A stretch of 64,000 nt of DNA from Pyrinomonadaceae bacterium (GTDB lineage Bacteria; Acidobacteriota; Blastocatellia; Pyrinomonadales; Pyrinomonadaceae), in assembly GCA_014380365.1 (NCBI GenBank), contig JACMJZ010000012.1, positions 1 to 64,000 of the forward strand, given 5' to 3'. The translations under genes were made by a program, and so were the position numbers. Positions 24,617 to 34,349 of the stretch are shown here, piece by piece; positions within the stretch are counted from its first letter, which is position 1; the number at the start of each line of letters is the position of its first letter. The notes beneath the pieces are model-generated. The model was given only the letters and a program-made list of their open reading frames with translations. It made no database searches and was not told where the DNA came from.

Positions 24617-25870
24617 CTATTCGGGCAGAGCTGCTGGCATACCTGGGAGAGAGTTGTTTACGATAGAGGCTGATTGGAACTCGCTATTGAGCACTTGGTC
24701 ATATGTATCGAGAAAAATCTTTCCGGCGGCGGCCAGCGAAAATCTCTGCTCTGCTACGTTTCTTCCTTCTGCACCCATCTGTTTGCGGAGCAACGGGTTC
24801 CGGAGCAACTTTGCCATGGCATCGGCAAGTGCGCCGACGTCGCCAACAGGCGTGAGCAAACCTGTCCTCCCCTCGGTTATCGCTGTCACGGGGCCGCCAG
24901 AACTCGTACTGATCACGGGTAAGCCGCTCGCCATTGCTTCAAGAATTACAATTCCCAATCCCTCTTCGTTTGATGAAAGAACCAGGAACTGGGCATTTCT
25001 GTAAAGCTTCGCCAGGTCCTCAAGTCCCCTCCGCTCGATTAGTCGAACCTTGTCTTCGAGTTGGTGGCTTCTCAAAAAAGCGACATCGGGTTTAGTGAGA
25101 TAATCTCCTACCAGATAAAGATCGGGGACGTCCTCCATGGCTTTCCGAAGCATGACGTAGGCCTCAAGAGCAAGACGCACGTTCTTTCGCGGATCAGATA
25201 GTCTGCCAACCCAAAGTATGTAATTGCCCGGAGGTCTCGCCGTGGGTCGAAACAGTGCCGTATCTACACCGCAGGGGGCCAGCAGAACTTTGCCAGCCCC
25301 AACGATCGGTTCGATGGCAGCACGCGTGTACTCGCTGAGGGCAAAAACAGCGGCTGCCGCTTTCAGGGCACGTGACTCGTAACGCTCAGCAATTGAAACC
25401 ATCCACGATGACCAGGCGCGCCGTGCAATTGAACCATTGCGCATTTGGCTAGCTCGATCAGCCCGAGTCGTGGTAGCTGTCCAAACGAGAATAGGGCGAT
25501 CGACGTTTTTGGCAACGCGAACCCATGGGGAGCTGCCGACAACAAACTGGAGCAGATCGTATCGCTGCAGCAATTCAGTCAAGCCCCGACGAGGCCGGTA
25601 CCGTTGAAATTCCAGTTCGCTTGCCCACGCGCCCACATGTGTGAAGGTCAGGTTGCGCCACGCGACTGACTCAATTTGGGGTGGTTGCAGCCAGGTGGTG
25701 GGCGACTTTAGCTGAACGCTGGTGGCGTCCGCCGCTGAGGTAGCAAGCGATATTAATTCCGGCTCATATCGCCCTGACTCAACCAGGGTTCGATGTAAAA
25801 AACTAGTGAGCGTCGGCAGACCACCGACGAGCGACGTCTCATGAGTTATTAGGGCGACGCGCTTTTTCAT
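24617..25870 (-). CDS. Glycosyltransferase family 4 protein
   Basis: A 417-residue GT-B enzyme. The N-terminus is KKRVALITHETSLVGGLPTL. The C-terminal half has YILWVGRLSDPRKNVRLALEA and the nucleotide-sugar motif EGLGIVILEAMASGLPVIST (E-x7-E). It is probably a retaining hexosyltransferase acting on the cytosolic side of the inner membrane. It is part of the co-oriented glycosyltransferase/methyltransferase series. Donor and acceptor cannot be told from sequence. Confidence 0.88.
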   Translation of the reverse strand: MKKRVALITHETSLVGGLPTLTSFLHRTLVESGRYEPELISLATSAADATSVQLKSPTTWLQPPQIESVAWRNLTFTHVGAWASELEFQRYRPRRGLTELLQRYDLLQFVVGSSPWVRVAKNVDRPILVWTATTTRADRASQMRNGSIARRAWSSWMVSIAERYESRALKAAAAVFALSEYTRAAIEPIVGAGKVLLAPCGVDTALFRPTARPPGNYILWVGRLSDPRKNVRLALEAYVMLRKAMEDVPDLYLVGDYLTKPDVAFLRSHQLEDKVRLIERRGLEDLAKLYRNAQFLVLSSNEEGLGIVILEAMASGLPVISTSSGGPVTAITEGRTGLLTPVGDVGALADAMAKLLRNPLLRKQMGAEGRNVAEQRFSLAAAGKIFLDTYDQVLNSEFQSASIVNNSLPGMPAALPE

Positions 25871-25898
25871 CGAACTTCTTTCTCGAGACGGAAGGCGC

Positions 25899-26858
25899 TC
25901 AAAATCTATCCCTCAGTTCCGGTTTCTTCAGCGTGGAAACCAGGAACATACCCATTCGGCAGCGATTGGTTAGGAAACGACTGACACTGTTAGGAATGAA
26001 CGATTTGATAGTTGCTTTTAGTTTGCCGTTAGGCAGCGGGAGAAGTTCTGCTTTGCTGCCATAGATTTTTATCTCTACTTCTGAGAAGAGGTCTGATGTA
26101 AGCGCGCGCCATTCACGAATGGAATAGTAACGGGCAATGGCGCCGTCAATCATTTTTTGCCGGGCTCGATGAAATGAACGTGTCTTGAGTAGGGTTCTCT
26201 GGGCAAGGCCGCCGAAGAGCCCGGCAAAGATGTAGTAGCTCCAAAAGCTGCGATGATAGACCATCGTGATGGCTACGCCGCCGGGCCGCAGGACGCGCTG
26301 GATCTCTTCGAGAATCTTTCGGGTATTGGCGGAATGATGTATAACGCCCCAGCTCCAAACAAGGTCAAACGAGCGATCTGGAAAGTCCATGCTCTCCGCA
26401 TCCATACGGATTACTTTGGCGCTTCCTTTCCCGCCGTTAGTATCAATCTGCTGCAACCGTTTCGTCGTGCTATTAACTGCGTAGTCTGTCAGGTCGATTC
26501 CGGTGTATGACCCAGCACGTGAGGAGATGAGTTGCGCGTGGCTTCCATTGCCAACCCCAATCTCCAGCACGTCTTTGTCCTGCAAAGAACTAAAATTGAG
26601 CAGCGCATCAAATGGAAGATCCTGCCACGGCATGAATTCGCGGACATCCGAGTAAAACCGCTCGTCGATCTCCCGGTAGAATTCCTTGCTGAATTCGTCA
26701 GCCTGAATTTCGTCGCTAAAGTCGTAGCGCATGGGATGACTTTCCCACCACGACCGATTCGCGTCTTGCCAGGCTTGCCGTTGCTCAGGTGTACGAGGCA
26801 GATCCGTAGGCCCATCAAAGCCCTCGGGAATGCTTCGTTTTAGATCGGATACAGTCAT
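25899..26858 (-). CDS. Class I SAM-dependent methyltransferase
   Basis: This 319-residue protein has motif I DVLEIGVGNGSHAQL, the acidic strand-2 end YTGIDLTDYA, motif II/III FDLVWSWGVIHHSANTRKIL and the LRPGGVAI loop. A 90-residue N-terminal extension (TDLPRTPEQRQAWQDANRSWW) and a C-terminal region without known motif suggest a sugar O- or N-methyltransferase of the locus. It lies 28 bases before the GT4 at 25870 and 119 bases after the polymerase-like gene. Confidence 0.85.
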   Translation of the reverse strand: MTVSDLKRSIPEGFDGPTDLPRTPEQRQAWQDANRSWWESHPMRYDFSDEIQADEFSKEFYREIDERFYSDVREFMPWQDLPFDALLNFSSLQDKDVLEIGVGNGSHAQLISSRAGSYTGIDLTDYAVNSTTKRLQQIDTNGGKGSAKVIRMDAESMDFPDRSFDLVWSWGVIHHSANTRKILEEIQRVLRPGGVAITMVYHRSFWSYYIFAGLFGGLAQRTLLKTRSFHRARQKMIDGAIARYYSIREWRALTSDLFSEVEIKIYGSKAELLPLPNGKLKATIKSFIPNSVSRFLTNRCRMGMFLVSTLKKPELRDRF

Positions 26859-26977
26859 TGAAACAGGATCGCTATTGGATTGAACCTGAAAACCGGCTTA
26901 CTCACGAACCATCTTTGATGTCAGGATTCACGTTTTCATCAACCGCGTTAGGAAGGTCCGGATTGCCGCTCTCAGTG

Positions 26978-28498
26978 CTATGCTGCGGGACTTAGGGTTC
27001 GTGTCCTTGTGACAGTTGATTTTGAGGGTTTCTGGCGCGCCCACAGTAGCAGGAGGTAGCCGAGAATCAGATTTTGTAATATTCCGCCAAACATGATTTC
27101 AGCGCTGGAGCCGATGCCGTTAAGAAAGTAAACAAAGAAGCAGAGGAAAACAGCCTGCCCCCCCGGCCCGGAGACTTTTCCGCCAAACGAATGTTGCATG
27201 GCGCCGATCAGGATTCCCTGGAGCAGCATTATCAGTACCACTCCGGCCCACCCAAAGTTCATAAAAGCTTCACCGAGAATGCTTACGCCGAAGGTGGTGG
27301 TTTTCGCGCCTTCCTCGGAGGTTACGCCGTAGGTGACCGCATAGAAGCTGTTTGCACTTCCTGATGTTGGCTTATCAGGCCAGACAATTCGCGGAATGAA
27401 AGAAACCAGAAAGAATGAGTAGGTCTTCCCGTACTGATATGGGACTACTGACGGGGTCATGGAATAGATATAAGCCACCTGGTGAATGAAGTCGGCTCGG
27501 CTGGCAGCGCTCGATGTGGCTTCAGCCAAATTGCGGTTTCCCGCCAGTGTGTCAGCCCAGTACTCCGTTGCCTGTTCGATCCAAAGCCTGCCTCGGGTGA
27601 GTGACGACTGCTCCGCAAGATCCGGGTCTTCCCCAAGCCATGCACGTTGACGATAGTCAGACTTAACCGGAGAAAGAAAAACTACGAGCGCTGCTGTAGC
27701 CAAAATTGGAGCAATGGGAACCCGGCCCGTGTAGAGCCATTTGACGACGAAGAATACGCCCACCGGCACTACCGCTTCCTCAAGGCTCCCGCTGGAAATC
27801 CCGCGCATCGCAGCCACGAGCAGCAGCCCATATAACCAAACGCCATAGATTCTCGATTCTTTACGGCCGTAGTAAAGCCAGCCAAGTATGGCAATGACCA
27901 CCAGCACCTGGTTCTGCAGCACCCGCAAGATCGCAGCGAGCGGTTGCTGAAACTCCTCTGGGATAATCCCCTGGAAGGTGAATAGCAGCGGTAAGAAGAT
28001 TCCGACAAGAACACAATAAGCCAGCGCCTTCGACTTTTTCAGCGGTAAATGCGCAACGGGAACGACCTTGCGATAACTGCTCCTCTGAAACCAGTAATAT
28101 CCCAATTGTAGAGAACAGATGCCGGCGATGGCCAGGAGGAGCGCGATGACTACATCCCTTTCATCCAGGAATCTAATTTCGCCCCCCATAAGAAGGAATG
28201 TGTTCTCCTGGATAAAAACTGGAAACGCAAATTGCAACGCATAAGCCAAGCAGAACACCGGCATCGTCGGCAAGCCTGTTTCGGCTCGGGCGAAATAACG
28301 CGCCGACGGGTACATACAGATTGCAAGCAGGGCCATACCCAGAAATGTTTCCAGCCACGAAAACCCGTAACCACTTAGCACTAACGGAACGAGAGCGAGA
28401 GCACCCACGGACGCTCCAAAATAGACTGGCATTCCTACTCCAGCGCGCCGGCGCATCTGATCGAATACCTTCTCTCCAGTAGCGTTCATTGCAATCAC
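26978..28498 (-). CDS. Wzy-like oligosaccharide repeat-unit polymerase (membrane)
   Basis: A 506-residue polytopic protein with about 12 hydrophobic helices and long hydrophilic loops. One loop contains TRGRLWIEQATEYWADTLAG and another YGKTYSFFLVSFIPRIVWPDKP, patterns seen in O-antigen polymerases of low sequence conservation. Sequence identity in this class is poor, so the assignment rests on topology and on location among glycosyltransferases. It follows the GT4 at 28504 by five bases, which implies cotranscription. Alternative: another multispan glycan-processing protein. Confidence 0.7.
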   Translation of the reverse strand: MIAMNATGEKVFDQMRRRAGVGMPVYFGASVGALALVPLVLSGYGFSWLETFLGMALLAICMYPSARYFARAETGLPTMPVFCLAYALQFAFPVFIQENTFLLMGGEIRFLDERDVVIALLLAIAGICSLQLGYYWFQRSSYRKVVPVAHLPLKKSKALAYCVLVGIFLPLLFTFQGIIPEEFQQPLAAILRVLQNQVLVVIAILGWLYYGRKESRIYGVWLYGLLLVAAMRGISSGSLEEAVVPVGVFFVVKWLYTGRVPIAPILATAALVVFLSPVKSDYRQRAWLGEDPDLAEQSSLTRGRLWIEQATEYWADTLAGNRNLAEATSSAASRADFIHQVAYIYSMTPSVVPYQYGKTYSFFLVSFIPRIVWPDKPTSGSANSFYAVTYGVTSEEGAKTTTFGVSILGEAFMNFGWAGVVLIMLLQGILIGAMQHSFGGKVSGPGGQAVFLCFFVYFLNGIGSSAEIMFGGILQNLILGYLLLLWARQKPSKSTVTRTRTLSPAA

Positions 28499-28503
28499 TT
28501 CGA

Positions 28504-29679
28504 CTATTTGATCTTCAACGTGGCCAACGCCGCCACTGTGTTATCTGCGGCTGCAACTATGCTATATCCTTCTATCGCTTCTTTGGCGTTGGCCCCGTGT
28601 TCCGAAATTAGCGAAACATTACCTGCGTATTGGGACACAGCTTCCGCAAATAGCGCGATGTTTCCAACCGGGAAAATTGAGCCGGTCTTCCCTTGCTTCA
28701 CTAGATCGGGGCCACAACCGACGCGATCGGAAACAATGGCAGGCAAGCCACACGACATAGCCTCATTTACAACCAACCCCCACGTTTCGGCGTAACCGGA
28801 CGGCAAAACCAGCACGTGAGAAGAAGCATAAGCTTGAGCCATCTCGACTTGGTTGAGGAATCCGGTAAACGTCACTGGCAGGTCTTTCTCCAACACGCAT
28901 TTCTGCAAAACCCCTCGCAGGTTTCCGTCGCCCACCATTAGAAGGTGCACTTTCCTGCCGGTCGCATACACGCGTTCGATTGCATGGACAGCATCCATCG
29001 GGCGCTTTTTATCGATGAACTTGCCCGCAAACAGGAATACTACTGCATCGTCTGCAATCCTCCATTTAGCCAGCCACTCCAGCTTCCGAGGCTTCGCGTC
29101 CTTTGCCGCTGATGCAAATCGCTCATTGTCTACAAAATGACGTACTGGAAAGAATCTTGAAGGATCCGCTCCATAGAACTTATAGAAATCCTCATTTAGG
29201 CTTCCCACGGTCAGGTACCTGGTGAATCGCGGAATCCAGCGCCCAAGAACCACTCGCTTGGCAATTCGGAGATGCCATGGCTTTGGATCCAGCAGATTGG
29301 AATCGCCGCGAATCAGCATGGGGATTTCATTTTTCCAACAGCTGGTCATTGCTTGCCAATCGCTCTTCACTTTCCAACCATTTATGATCCAGACGTCAAA
29401 CTGTCGGGAAGATATGATGTCCCTTATCTCCGGGGTATCGCAGCCCGAAAAGTGGAAACCGGCCCTGAGCGCGACGTTCTTAAGGAAAGCATTTGGGTAG
29501 CCTTCCAGGAGCGGAATGTCCCACTGAAAGGGAACGTTGAAATCGACTCCTTGCTGATCGACGTCAGGTTGAAAGCAATAGAAAACCTTAATATCCAATC
29601 CGGGACGCTTGGCAAGTTCCTTAAACCATGGCGAATGGTACTGAGTGGGATGGGTGAGAAGAATTCCGACGCGCAACAT
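28504..29679 (-). CDS. Glycosyltransferase family 4 protein
   Basis: A 391-residue GT-B enzyme. The start LRVGILLTHPTQYHSPWFKE resembles enzymes of the WbnH/WsaF type. The C-terminal part has VVFLFAGKFIDKKRPMDAVHA, VTFTGFLNQVEMAQAYASS and AETWGLVVNEAMSCGLPAIV (E-x7-E). It ends in ALATLKIK. The preceding gene (CgeB-like) ends within ten bases upstream, so the genes are probably in one operon. Specificity is unknown. Confidence 0.87.
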   Translation of the reverse strand: MLRVGILLTHPTQYHSPWFKELAKRPGLDIKVFYCFQPDVDQQGVDFNVPFQWDIPLLEGYPNAFLKNVALRAGFHFSGCDTPEIRDIISSRQFDVWIINGWKVKSDWQAMTSCWKNEIPMLIRGDSNLLDPKPWHLRIAKRVVLGRWIPRFTRYLTVGSLNEDFYKFYGADPSRFFPVRHFVDNERFASAAKDAKPRKLEWLAKWRIADDAVVFLFAGKFIDKKRPMDAVHAIERVYATGRKVHLLMVGDGNLRGVLQKCVLEKDLPVTFTGFLNQVEMAQAYASSHVLVLPSGYAETWGLVVNEAMSCGLPAIVSDRVGCGPDLVKQGKTGSIFPVGNIALFAEAVSQYAGNVSLISEHGANAKEAIEGYSIVAAADNTVAALATLKIK

Positions 29680-29685
29680 GAGTCG

Positions 29686-30750
29686 CTAATTACCGTTGGA
29701 TCCTTCTGTGTGATGATCTAACCATCGCAAAACTACTTTCATCCGACCATCGATTGCATAATCATCACGCACTGAGCGGTCCCTCCCGTTCGTCGCAATC
29801 CGTTCGCGCTCGTTGTCGTTTTCCAGATAATATTGAACCTTCTCGACTAACTCCTTCGGTGTACCGAAGAAGGCCGCATCTATTCCTTCCGCAAAGTAGC
29901 GGAGAACCTCCGGGTTGCGCTCATGGAGCATGAGTGTAGCGCACGCGGGAATCTGAAACGTGCGAGCCGTTATTAAGTCGCCCGAGCTTGAACCCCTACC
30001 TTCCTCGCTGAGTAGACCGAGACAGATCGAAGCCCCGCAAATAGCCTTTGTGTATTCATCTCCAATGACCCCGTGACCTACGATGCACGTCTTCAATGCT
30101 GGCGATTGTGCCTTGTGCCATTGGCATCCCCAGATTTTGAGGTTGATGTTAGGCAGCTTCTCACGAAGAGAAGACAGGAGTGATTCCTTTTTGGGAGACC
30201 ATGTCCCTATGAAGGCAACGTCACACTGATACGTGTGGCGTTCCTCGTCACTTATATCGACCGGTCTATGTAATTCGGGATCGAACCCAGGCGGTAAAAA
30301 ACTAGCGCGGGTGATACCCAACTGCTGGTTCATATCGTCCACACCATAGCTTTTTGTCGTAAAAACATGATCGTAAAGCGGTAGCGCTCGGGGCAAGTAC
30401 GATCCGTGGGAAAGGAAACTCACATCTGGATAGTAGTTAACTGTCGGGATGGTTTGCCTGTGACAATACTCAATCAAACTGGGATGTACCCAGTTGCCCT
30501 TAAAGACGAAGAGGCAGTGTGGCTTGAACTGCGTTACCACGTTCAACGCTTCTAGCTTCAGTTCGTTTACAAACAAGGGTTTAAAAATTCTTCGCAGCCC
30601 CTTAGAGAGTTTCGTTTGCCAGTGCGTGGGAACGTAGTTATTCTCATCAAGGACATGCACCGAATGGCCGAGCCGACGTAGAGCTGCAAACGAAGACCGG
30701 GCATCCGAACCAAACCAAGTCTCACCAATGCACAAGATTCGATAACGCAA
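29686..30750 (-). CDS. CgeB-like glycosyltransferase
   Basis: A 354-residue protein with the CgeB/spore-maturation-type architecture. The N-terminal part has RILCIGETWFGSDARSSF and FKPHCLFVFKGNWV, then VNYYPDVSFLSHG. The C-terminal domain has VAFIGTWSPKKESLL and the motif SGDLITARTFQIPACATLML (an acidic residue in the sugar-nucleotide loop). HERNPEVLRYFAEG near the end is typical of the family. These are GT-B enzymes of unclear specificity. It sits between a GT4 and an FkbM methyltransferase. Confidence 0.78.
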   Translation of the reverse strand: MRYRILCIGETWFGSDARSSFAALRRLGHSVHVLDENNYVPTHWQTKLSKGLRRIFKPLFVNELKLEALNVVTQFKPHCLFVFKGNWVHPSLIEYCHRQTIPTVNYYPDVSFLSHGSYLPRALPLYDHVFTTKSYGVDDMNQQLGITRASFLPPGFDPELHRPVDISDEERHTYQCDVAFIGTWSPKKESLLSSLREKLPNINLKIWGCQWHKAQSPALKTCIVGHGVIGDEYTKAICGASICLGLLSEEGRGSSSGDLITARTFQIPACATLMLHERNPEVLRYFAEGIDAAFFGTPKELVEKVQYYLENDNERERIATNGRDRSVRDDYAIDGRMKVVLRWLDHHTEGSNGN

Positions 30751-30768
30751 TCAATTACCCACAAACCT

Positions 30769-31560
30769 TCAAAGGACTAACGGCTTCGCGACGAAATGCT
30801 CTGGGAGCGTCTTATTCGACGGCAGCCTAATCTCATTTAGATCAAAGAACTCGTATCGCGCGGACGACATGATCTTGTGGACCGTCTTTTCACACTCTTC
30901 GCCATGTAACTCAACTAACCAGATGGGGCGAATCTCACGCAACACGTTGGCGGCCGCACTGAGAGCCAGACCCTCGGCGCCTTCAATGTCTACCTTGATA
31001 AAACTCGGCGAACCGAAGCGCTCGGCCGCGCGGTCAAGCGTGGTTACCTGAACCTTGATGCTCTGCTCACCCTTCGTAGATTCACCCAGGTGGCCCATTG
31101 GCGACCCTGGGGTTTCAAAAGAGAAGTTCGCCATTCCCTCGACATCTGCAACAGCTTCGTTCACAACGGTGCATTGACGAAAAGCGTTTAATTCAATTTG
31201 TTCACTGATGCTAAGAACGTTGTCGGGCGAAGGATCAAAAGCAATACATTTACCTTGCTCTCCCACCAACCGCCCGACTAGCAGCGTAAAGAAGCCGGCG
31301 TTAGCGCCAACGTCAAAAACAGTGTCACCCGGTTTTATCAATCTCTTAAGAGCGTTTTGAATTGGAAATTCGTAGTGACCAATCCAGTAACCATTGACAT
31401 ATCGATGGTGACGCTTCCATAGCAGATTAGCCGCGTGGCCCTGTCTAATCTTGATCACTGAACCTTCGTGATATTGGTTTGCGTACCAACGTAGTGCCGT
31501 TCCTCCCAAGGGGACCCTACCCAGTACCGCTGTGATTCTCTCTTTCAGCATGCTCGCCAT
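30769..31560 (-). CDS. FkbM family methyltransferase
   Basis: A 263-residue SAM-dependent O-methyltransferase. The signature motif I is GDTVFDVGANAGFFTLLVG and the second signature is PSFIKVDIEGAEGLALSAA, both diagnostic of the FkbM family. It probably methylates a sugar hydroxyl of the surface polymer. Its start is 17 bases after the stop of the methyltransferase gene at 31578. An N-terminal ~60-residue segment precedes motif I. Confidence 0.9.
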   Translation of the reverse strand: MASMLKERITAVLGRVPLGGTALRWYANQYHEGSVIKIRQGHAANLLWKRHHRYVNGYWIGHYEFPIQNALKRLIKPGDTVFDVGANAGFFTLLVGRLVGEQGKCIAFDPSPDNVLSISEQIELNAFRQCTVVNEAVADVEGMANFSFETPGSPMGHLGESTKGEQSIKVQVTTLDRAAERFGSPSFIKVDIEGAEGLALSAAANVLREIRPIWLVELHGEECEKTVHKIMSSARYEFFDLNEIRLPSNKTLPEHFVAKPLVL

Positions 31561-31577
31561 TGTCGCTAATTAGAAAC

Positions 31578-32348
31578 TCATTGTGATTTCATGCTGCTGA
31601 CTCGCTCATCTCCTTGGGCGCGCAATCTAACCAGCATGTCCATGGTGTAGATGCCGTCTTTGACTGTGCCGACTTCGATCAGAAACCGCAGGGCAATTCC
31701 CAGGCGCAGAAACTGCCAGAGGATGGAACGAATCAGGCTGATTATCCCGTGGGCTACTGGACGCGCCTCGCGGAATTGAACGTCCTGGTCGAATTCAGCC
31801 AGAGCCGCGAGCTGTCTAAAATTATTGGTCGTGAAAGCCCACTCATGGGTGATATCCCAATGGCGTGTCAGGCTGCCAAATGGCGAGACAGCGTTTGGAA
31901 CAATAGCCACCAACGTGCCACCCGGATGGAGCACGCGCTGAGCCTCCTTCAAAACTTCCTGTAACTGATCCTTCGGCAGATGCTCGAGTATGTTCAATGC
32001 TGAAATGAAATCTACCGAAGATGAGGGACGGGCCTGAAGAAATGTGAGGATGTCGTCATTAACCAATTCGCCTTTAACAAACCTGCCGGCTTGCTGAAGT
32101 TCCTCCTGGCAGAGATCGACTCCAGTTGTATTGCTGTATCCTTCCCTCTCCAACAGGTACTGCATCTCTCCGCAGCCACAAGCCAGGTCCAGGCATCTCG
32201 CATTCTTGTCCGCGGGAAGCCAGTCACGCAGCCAGCGTAGTAATCCATTGGCGCAAGTTTCGTAATAGTCCCTGGTGGCGGTATGACTGCGTCCGGCGGT
32301 CGTCTGGTAGTAATCCACAGTGACCGCGTGGTGTAGAGAGTTGGTCAT
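31578..32348 (-). CDS. Class I SAM-dependent methyltransferase
   Basis: A 256-residue protein with motif I RCLDLACGCGEMQYLLE, the strand-2 acidic turn TGVDLCQEEL, and motif SVDFISALNILEHLPKDQL followed by RVLHPGGTLVAIVPN. The C-terminal part has two basic/hydrophobic segments (ISLIRSILWQFLRLGI). Similar genes often modify glycans or lipid-linked intermediates. It lies 12 bases from the GT gene at 32361. The substrate is not predictable. Confidence 0.87.
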   Translation of the reverse strand: MTNSLHHAVTVDYYQTTAGRSHTATRDYYETCANGLLRWLRDWLPADKNARCLDLACGCGEMQYLLEREGYSNTTGVDLCQEELQQAGRFVKGELVNDDILTFLQARPSSSVDFISALNILEHLPKDQLQEVLKEAQRVLHPGGTLVAIVPNAVSPFGSLTRHWDITHEWAFTTNNFRQLAALAEFDQDVQFREARPVAHGIISLIRSILWQFLRLGIALRFLIEVGTVKDGIYTMDMLVRLRAQGDERVSSMKSQ

Positions 32349-32360
32349 TACGGTTGTTAG

Positions 32361-33593
32361 CTAAATCAAATAACCCGTTGGATCGGTTTGCCGGTCAGTC
32401 TCCAAATCGTCGTAGAGCGCCATCAGGTTGGCAACTCCCGCCTTCATCGAGAACGACGAGGCTTCAACTCGCTCGTGAGATTCAGTCCGCGCGGGATGCT
32501 GTCGATTTAGAATCTCAATAGCTTGCCGCGCCCACGCCTGCGGCCCGGCGGCTAGGGGCAGCACCGTAACCAGCTCCGGCACGACAATCGCTTCCTCAGG
32601 CACGCTGCGTGACATCAGAACCGGCAACCCGGCGGCCTGCGCCTCCACGATTCCTAGTCCCAGACCTTCCATCGGTTCTTCCCAACTCGGCCACACGAGA
32701 ATGTCCGCAGCTGCCATCAACTCCGGGACGTCATCGCGAAATCCAATCAGCTTAACGCGGTGTTCCAGGCCATTGTGTACTGCCAGGTTCCGGACGGCGG
32801 TTTCCTGATCCCCGGCGCCGGCAAAAACAACGACCGCGTCGGGAGCCTCAACCATGTGTTCGAGCGTGTTCACCAGGAAAGAAGGATTTTTGTATTCCAC
32901 CATTCTGCCGACGAAGAGTAAGAGCTTCGCTGTTTTCGTGATTCCCAGGCTCTTGCGGAATTCTGCATTCTCCGTCGAGACCTTTCCGAAACTGGCTGTG
33001 TCCACTGAACAGTGGACTACTCGATGGCGTCGAGGGTCAAAAGCTAGATCGCCAAGCAAGGATTCCAGCGCGGCCTTCGATATCCCGACGATCTCATTGG
33101 CCATGCCAAAGCACATCTGTCTCATGGGTTCTCGCGCGAGGTTAGCTTTTATTCGACTTGAGGTTGGCAAGCTTAGGGATGTGTTGTGAACGTGGACGAT
33201 TCGCTTCTGAAACGGGAGGCCTTTGGACGCCAGCAAGTAAATGGCGCTGACTACATCGTGGTGGCAATGAAGAATGTCGTAGCGTCCGCGCTTCATCACT
33301 TGTCGCAACGAGCGCACGAACCGGATCTTTTCGCCCATCTCGTATTGAGAATGGATTACCTCAGCGCCCAACCCTCGTGCAGTCTCATCGAACAAACCTT
33401 TGCCACGCTGAGTCGTGAAGAAGGTCCACTTGATATGCGGATAATCGCTGGAAGCCGCCCGTAAAACTCGCAGGAGCCATGACTCTACGGCCTGATTGTC
33501 CAGGCTCTCCACAATATGCAGGATGCGCAAAGGTTGATGCGGAGACTGAACTGAACCAGCCAAGGTCGCAGATTGAAATTCGGTTAGCATCAT
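32361..33593 (-). CDS. Glycosyltransferase family 4 protein
   Basis: A 410-residue GT-B enzyme. N-terminal PLRILHIVESLDNQAVESW and ILHCHHDVVSAIYLLA match the glycosyltransferase N-domain with its H-x-H-x-D segment. The C-terminal domain has KLLLFVGRMVEYKNPSFLV, VVVFAGAG and MEGLGLGIVEAQAAGLPVL (E-x7-E). It resembles the enzyme at 35087-36403 (shared IVEAQAAGLPV and VEAQAAGLHV), so the two may be paralogues. It is the last gene before methyltransferase 33597. Confidence 0.88.
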   Translation of the reverse strand: MMLTEFQSATLAGSVQSPHQPLRILHIVESLDNQAVESWLLRVLRAASSDYPHIKWTFFTTQRGKGLFDETARGLGAEVIHSQYEMGEKIRFVRSLRQVMKRGRYDILHCHHDVVSAIYLLASKGLPFQKRIVHVHNTSLSLPTSSRIKANLAREPMRQMCFGMANEIVGISKAALESLLGDLAFDPRRHRVVHCSVDTASFGKVSTENAEFRKSLGITKTAKLLLFVGRMVEYKNPSFLVNTLEHMVEAPDAVVVFAGAGDQETAVRNLAVHNGLEHRVKLIGFRDDVPELMAAADILVWPSWEEPMEGLGLGIVEAQAAGLPVLMSRSVPEEAIVVPELVTVLPLAAGPQAWARQAIEILNRQHPARTESHERVEASSFSMKAGVANLMALYDDLETDRQTDPTGYLI

Positions 33594-33596
33594 TCG

Positions 33597-34328
33597 TTAT
33601 CCGCGTGTCCCCCCGTCAGGTAAAGGCTTGACAGCTTCGATGTAGAGGCTTTCCCACTCATACCTGGCATCATCGAGAATGATCGCACTTGACGCATTAC
33701 CCTTAGCGAACCCCACTCGTGTGATTCGATCGAACCCTGCCGCCGCTAATTGATGCCTAAGCAACTCCGAATCGTAAATGAATTGGTGCTCATATCCTTG
33801 TCTGAAGTATGAGTTAACCGCTTCCATGGCACGTCCTGTTTCAGTCTCTCGGTGCGCGGACAGTTCGGAAGCATTCTCACAGTAAGAACGCAGAATCTTC
33901 TCCCCGTCAGGAACGATTATTCTTATGGCTCGTCCAGGCTGCAGCACGCGGAGAGATTCGCGCAGAACTTTCTGACCCTGTTCGAAATCGAAATGCTCAA
34001 AGACATGTTCACAAAAAATCCCGTCAAAACAGTTGTCTGGAAAAGGCCAGCTGCGGGCGAAATCCATTAGGTGTTGCACGTTTGTGTCCGCATAACCATC
34101 CACGTTAATCCAGTTCCCGTCCTTTAGCCCTCGTGGCCCGCTTCCCAAATTCAGAAAAGCTGGCCGTTCCCCATCTGCAATGTTTTTCAAGAGCCGTCGG
34201 TCTTTCTGAAGAATAAGATTGTTCAGTCGAATCGAAAGAAAATGTAAGTCCCATCTCAGTAATGCAAGTGTGCGATGACTAAATAGGAAGAGGAGTATGC
34301 GTCGCACTAACCCAGACTTAGCTATCAT
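33597..34328 (-). CDS. Class I SAM-dependent methyltransferase (predicted SAM domain)
   Basis: A 243-residue protein with an N-terminal hydrophobic/basic segment, then AFLNLGSGPRGLKDGNWINVD. The motifs CFDGIFCEHVFEHFDFEQG and LRESLRVLQPGRAIRIIVPDG correspond to SAM-dependent methyltransferase motifs II-III, although motif I is degenerate (LNLGSG). It is related to predicted SAM-dependent methyltransferases near polysaccharide loci. Activity is not certain from sequence alone. Confidence 0.78.
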   Translation of the reverse strand: MIAKSGLVRRILLFLFSHRTLALLRWDLHFLSIRLNNLILQKDRRLLKNIADGERPAFLNLGSGPRGLKDGNWINVDGYADTNVQHLMDFARSWPFPDNCFDGIFCEHVFEHFDFEQGQKVLRESLRVLQPGRAIRIIVPDGEKILRSYCENASELSAHRETETGRAMEAVNSYFRQGYEHQFIYDSELLRHQLAAAGFDRITRVGFAKGNASSAIILDDARYEWESLYIEAVKPLPDGGTRG

Positions 34329-34349
34329 CTATTATTCAGAACGCGTTCG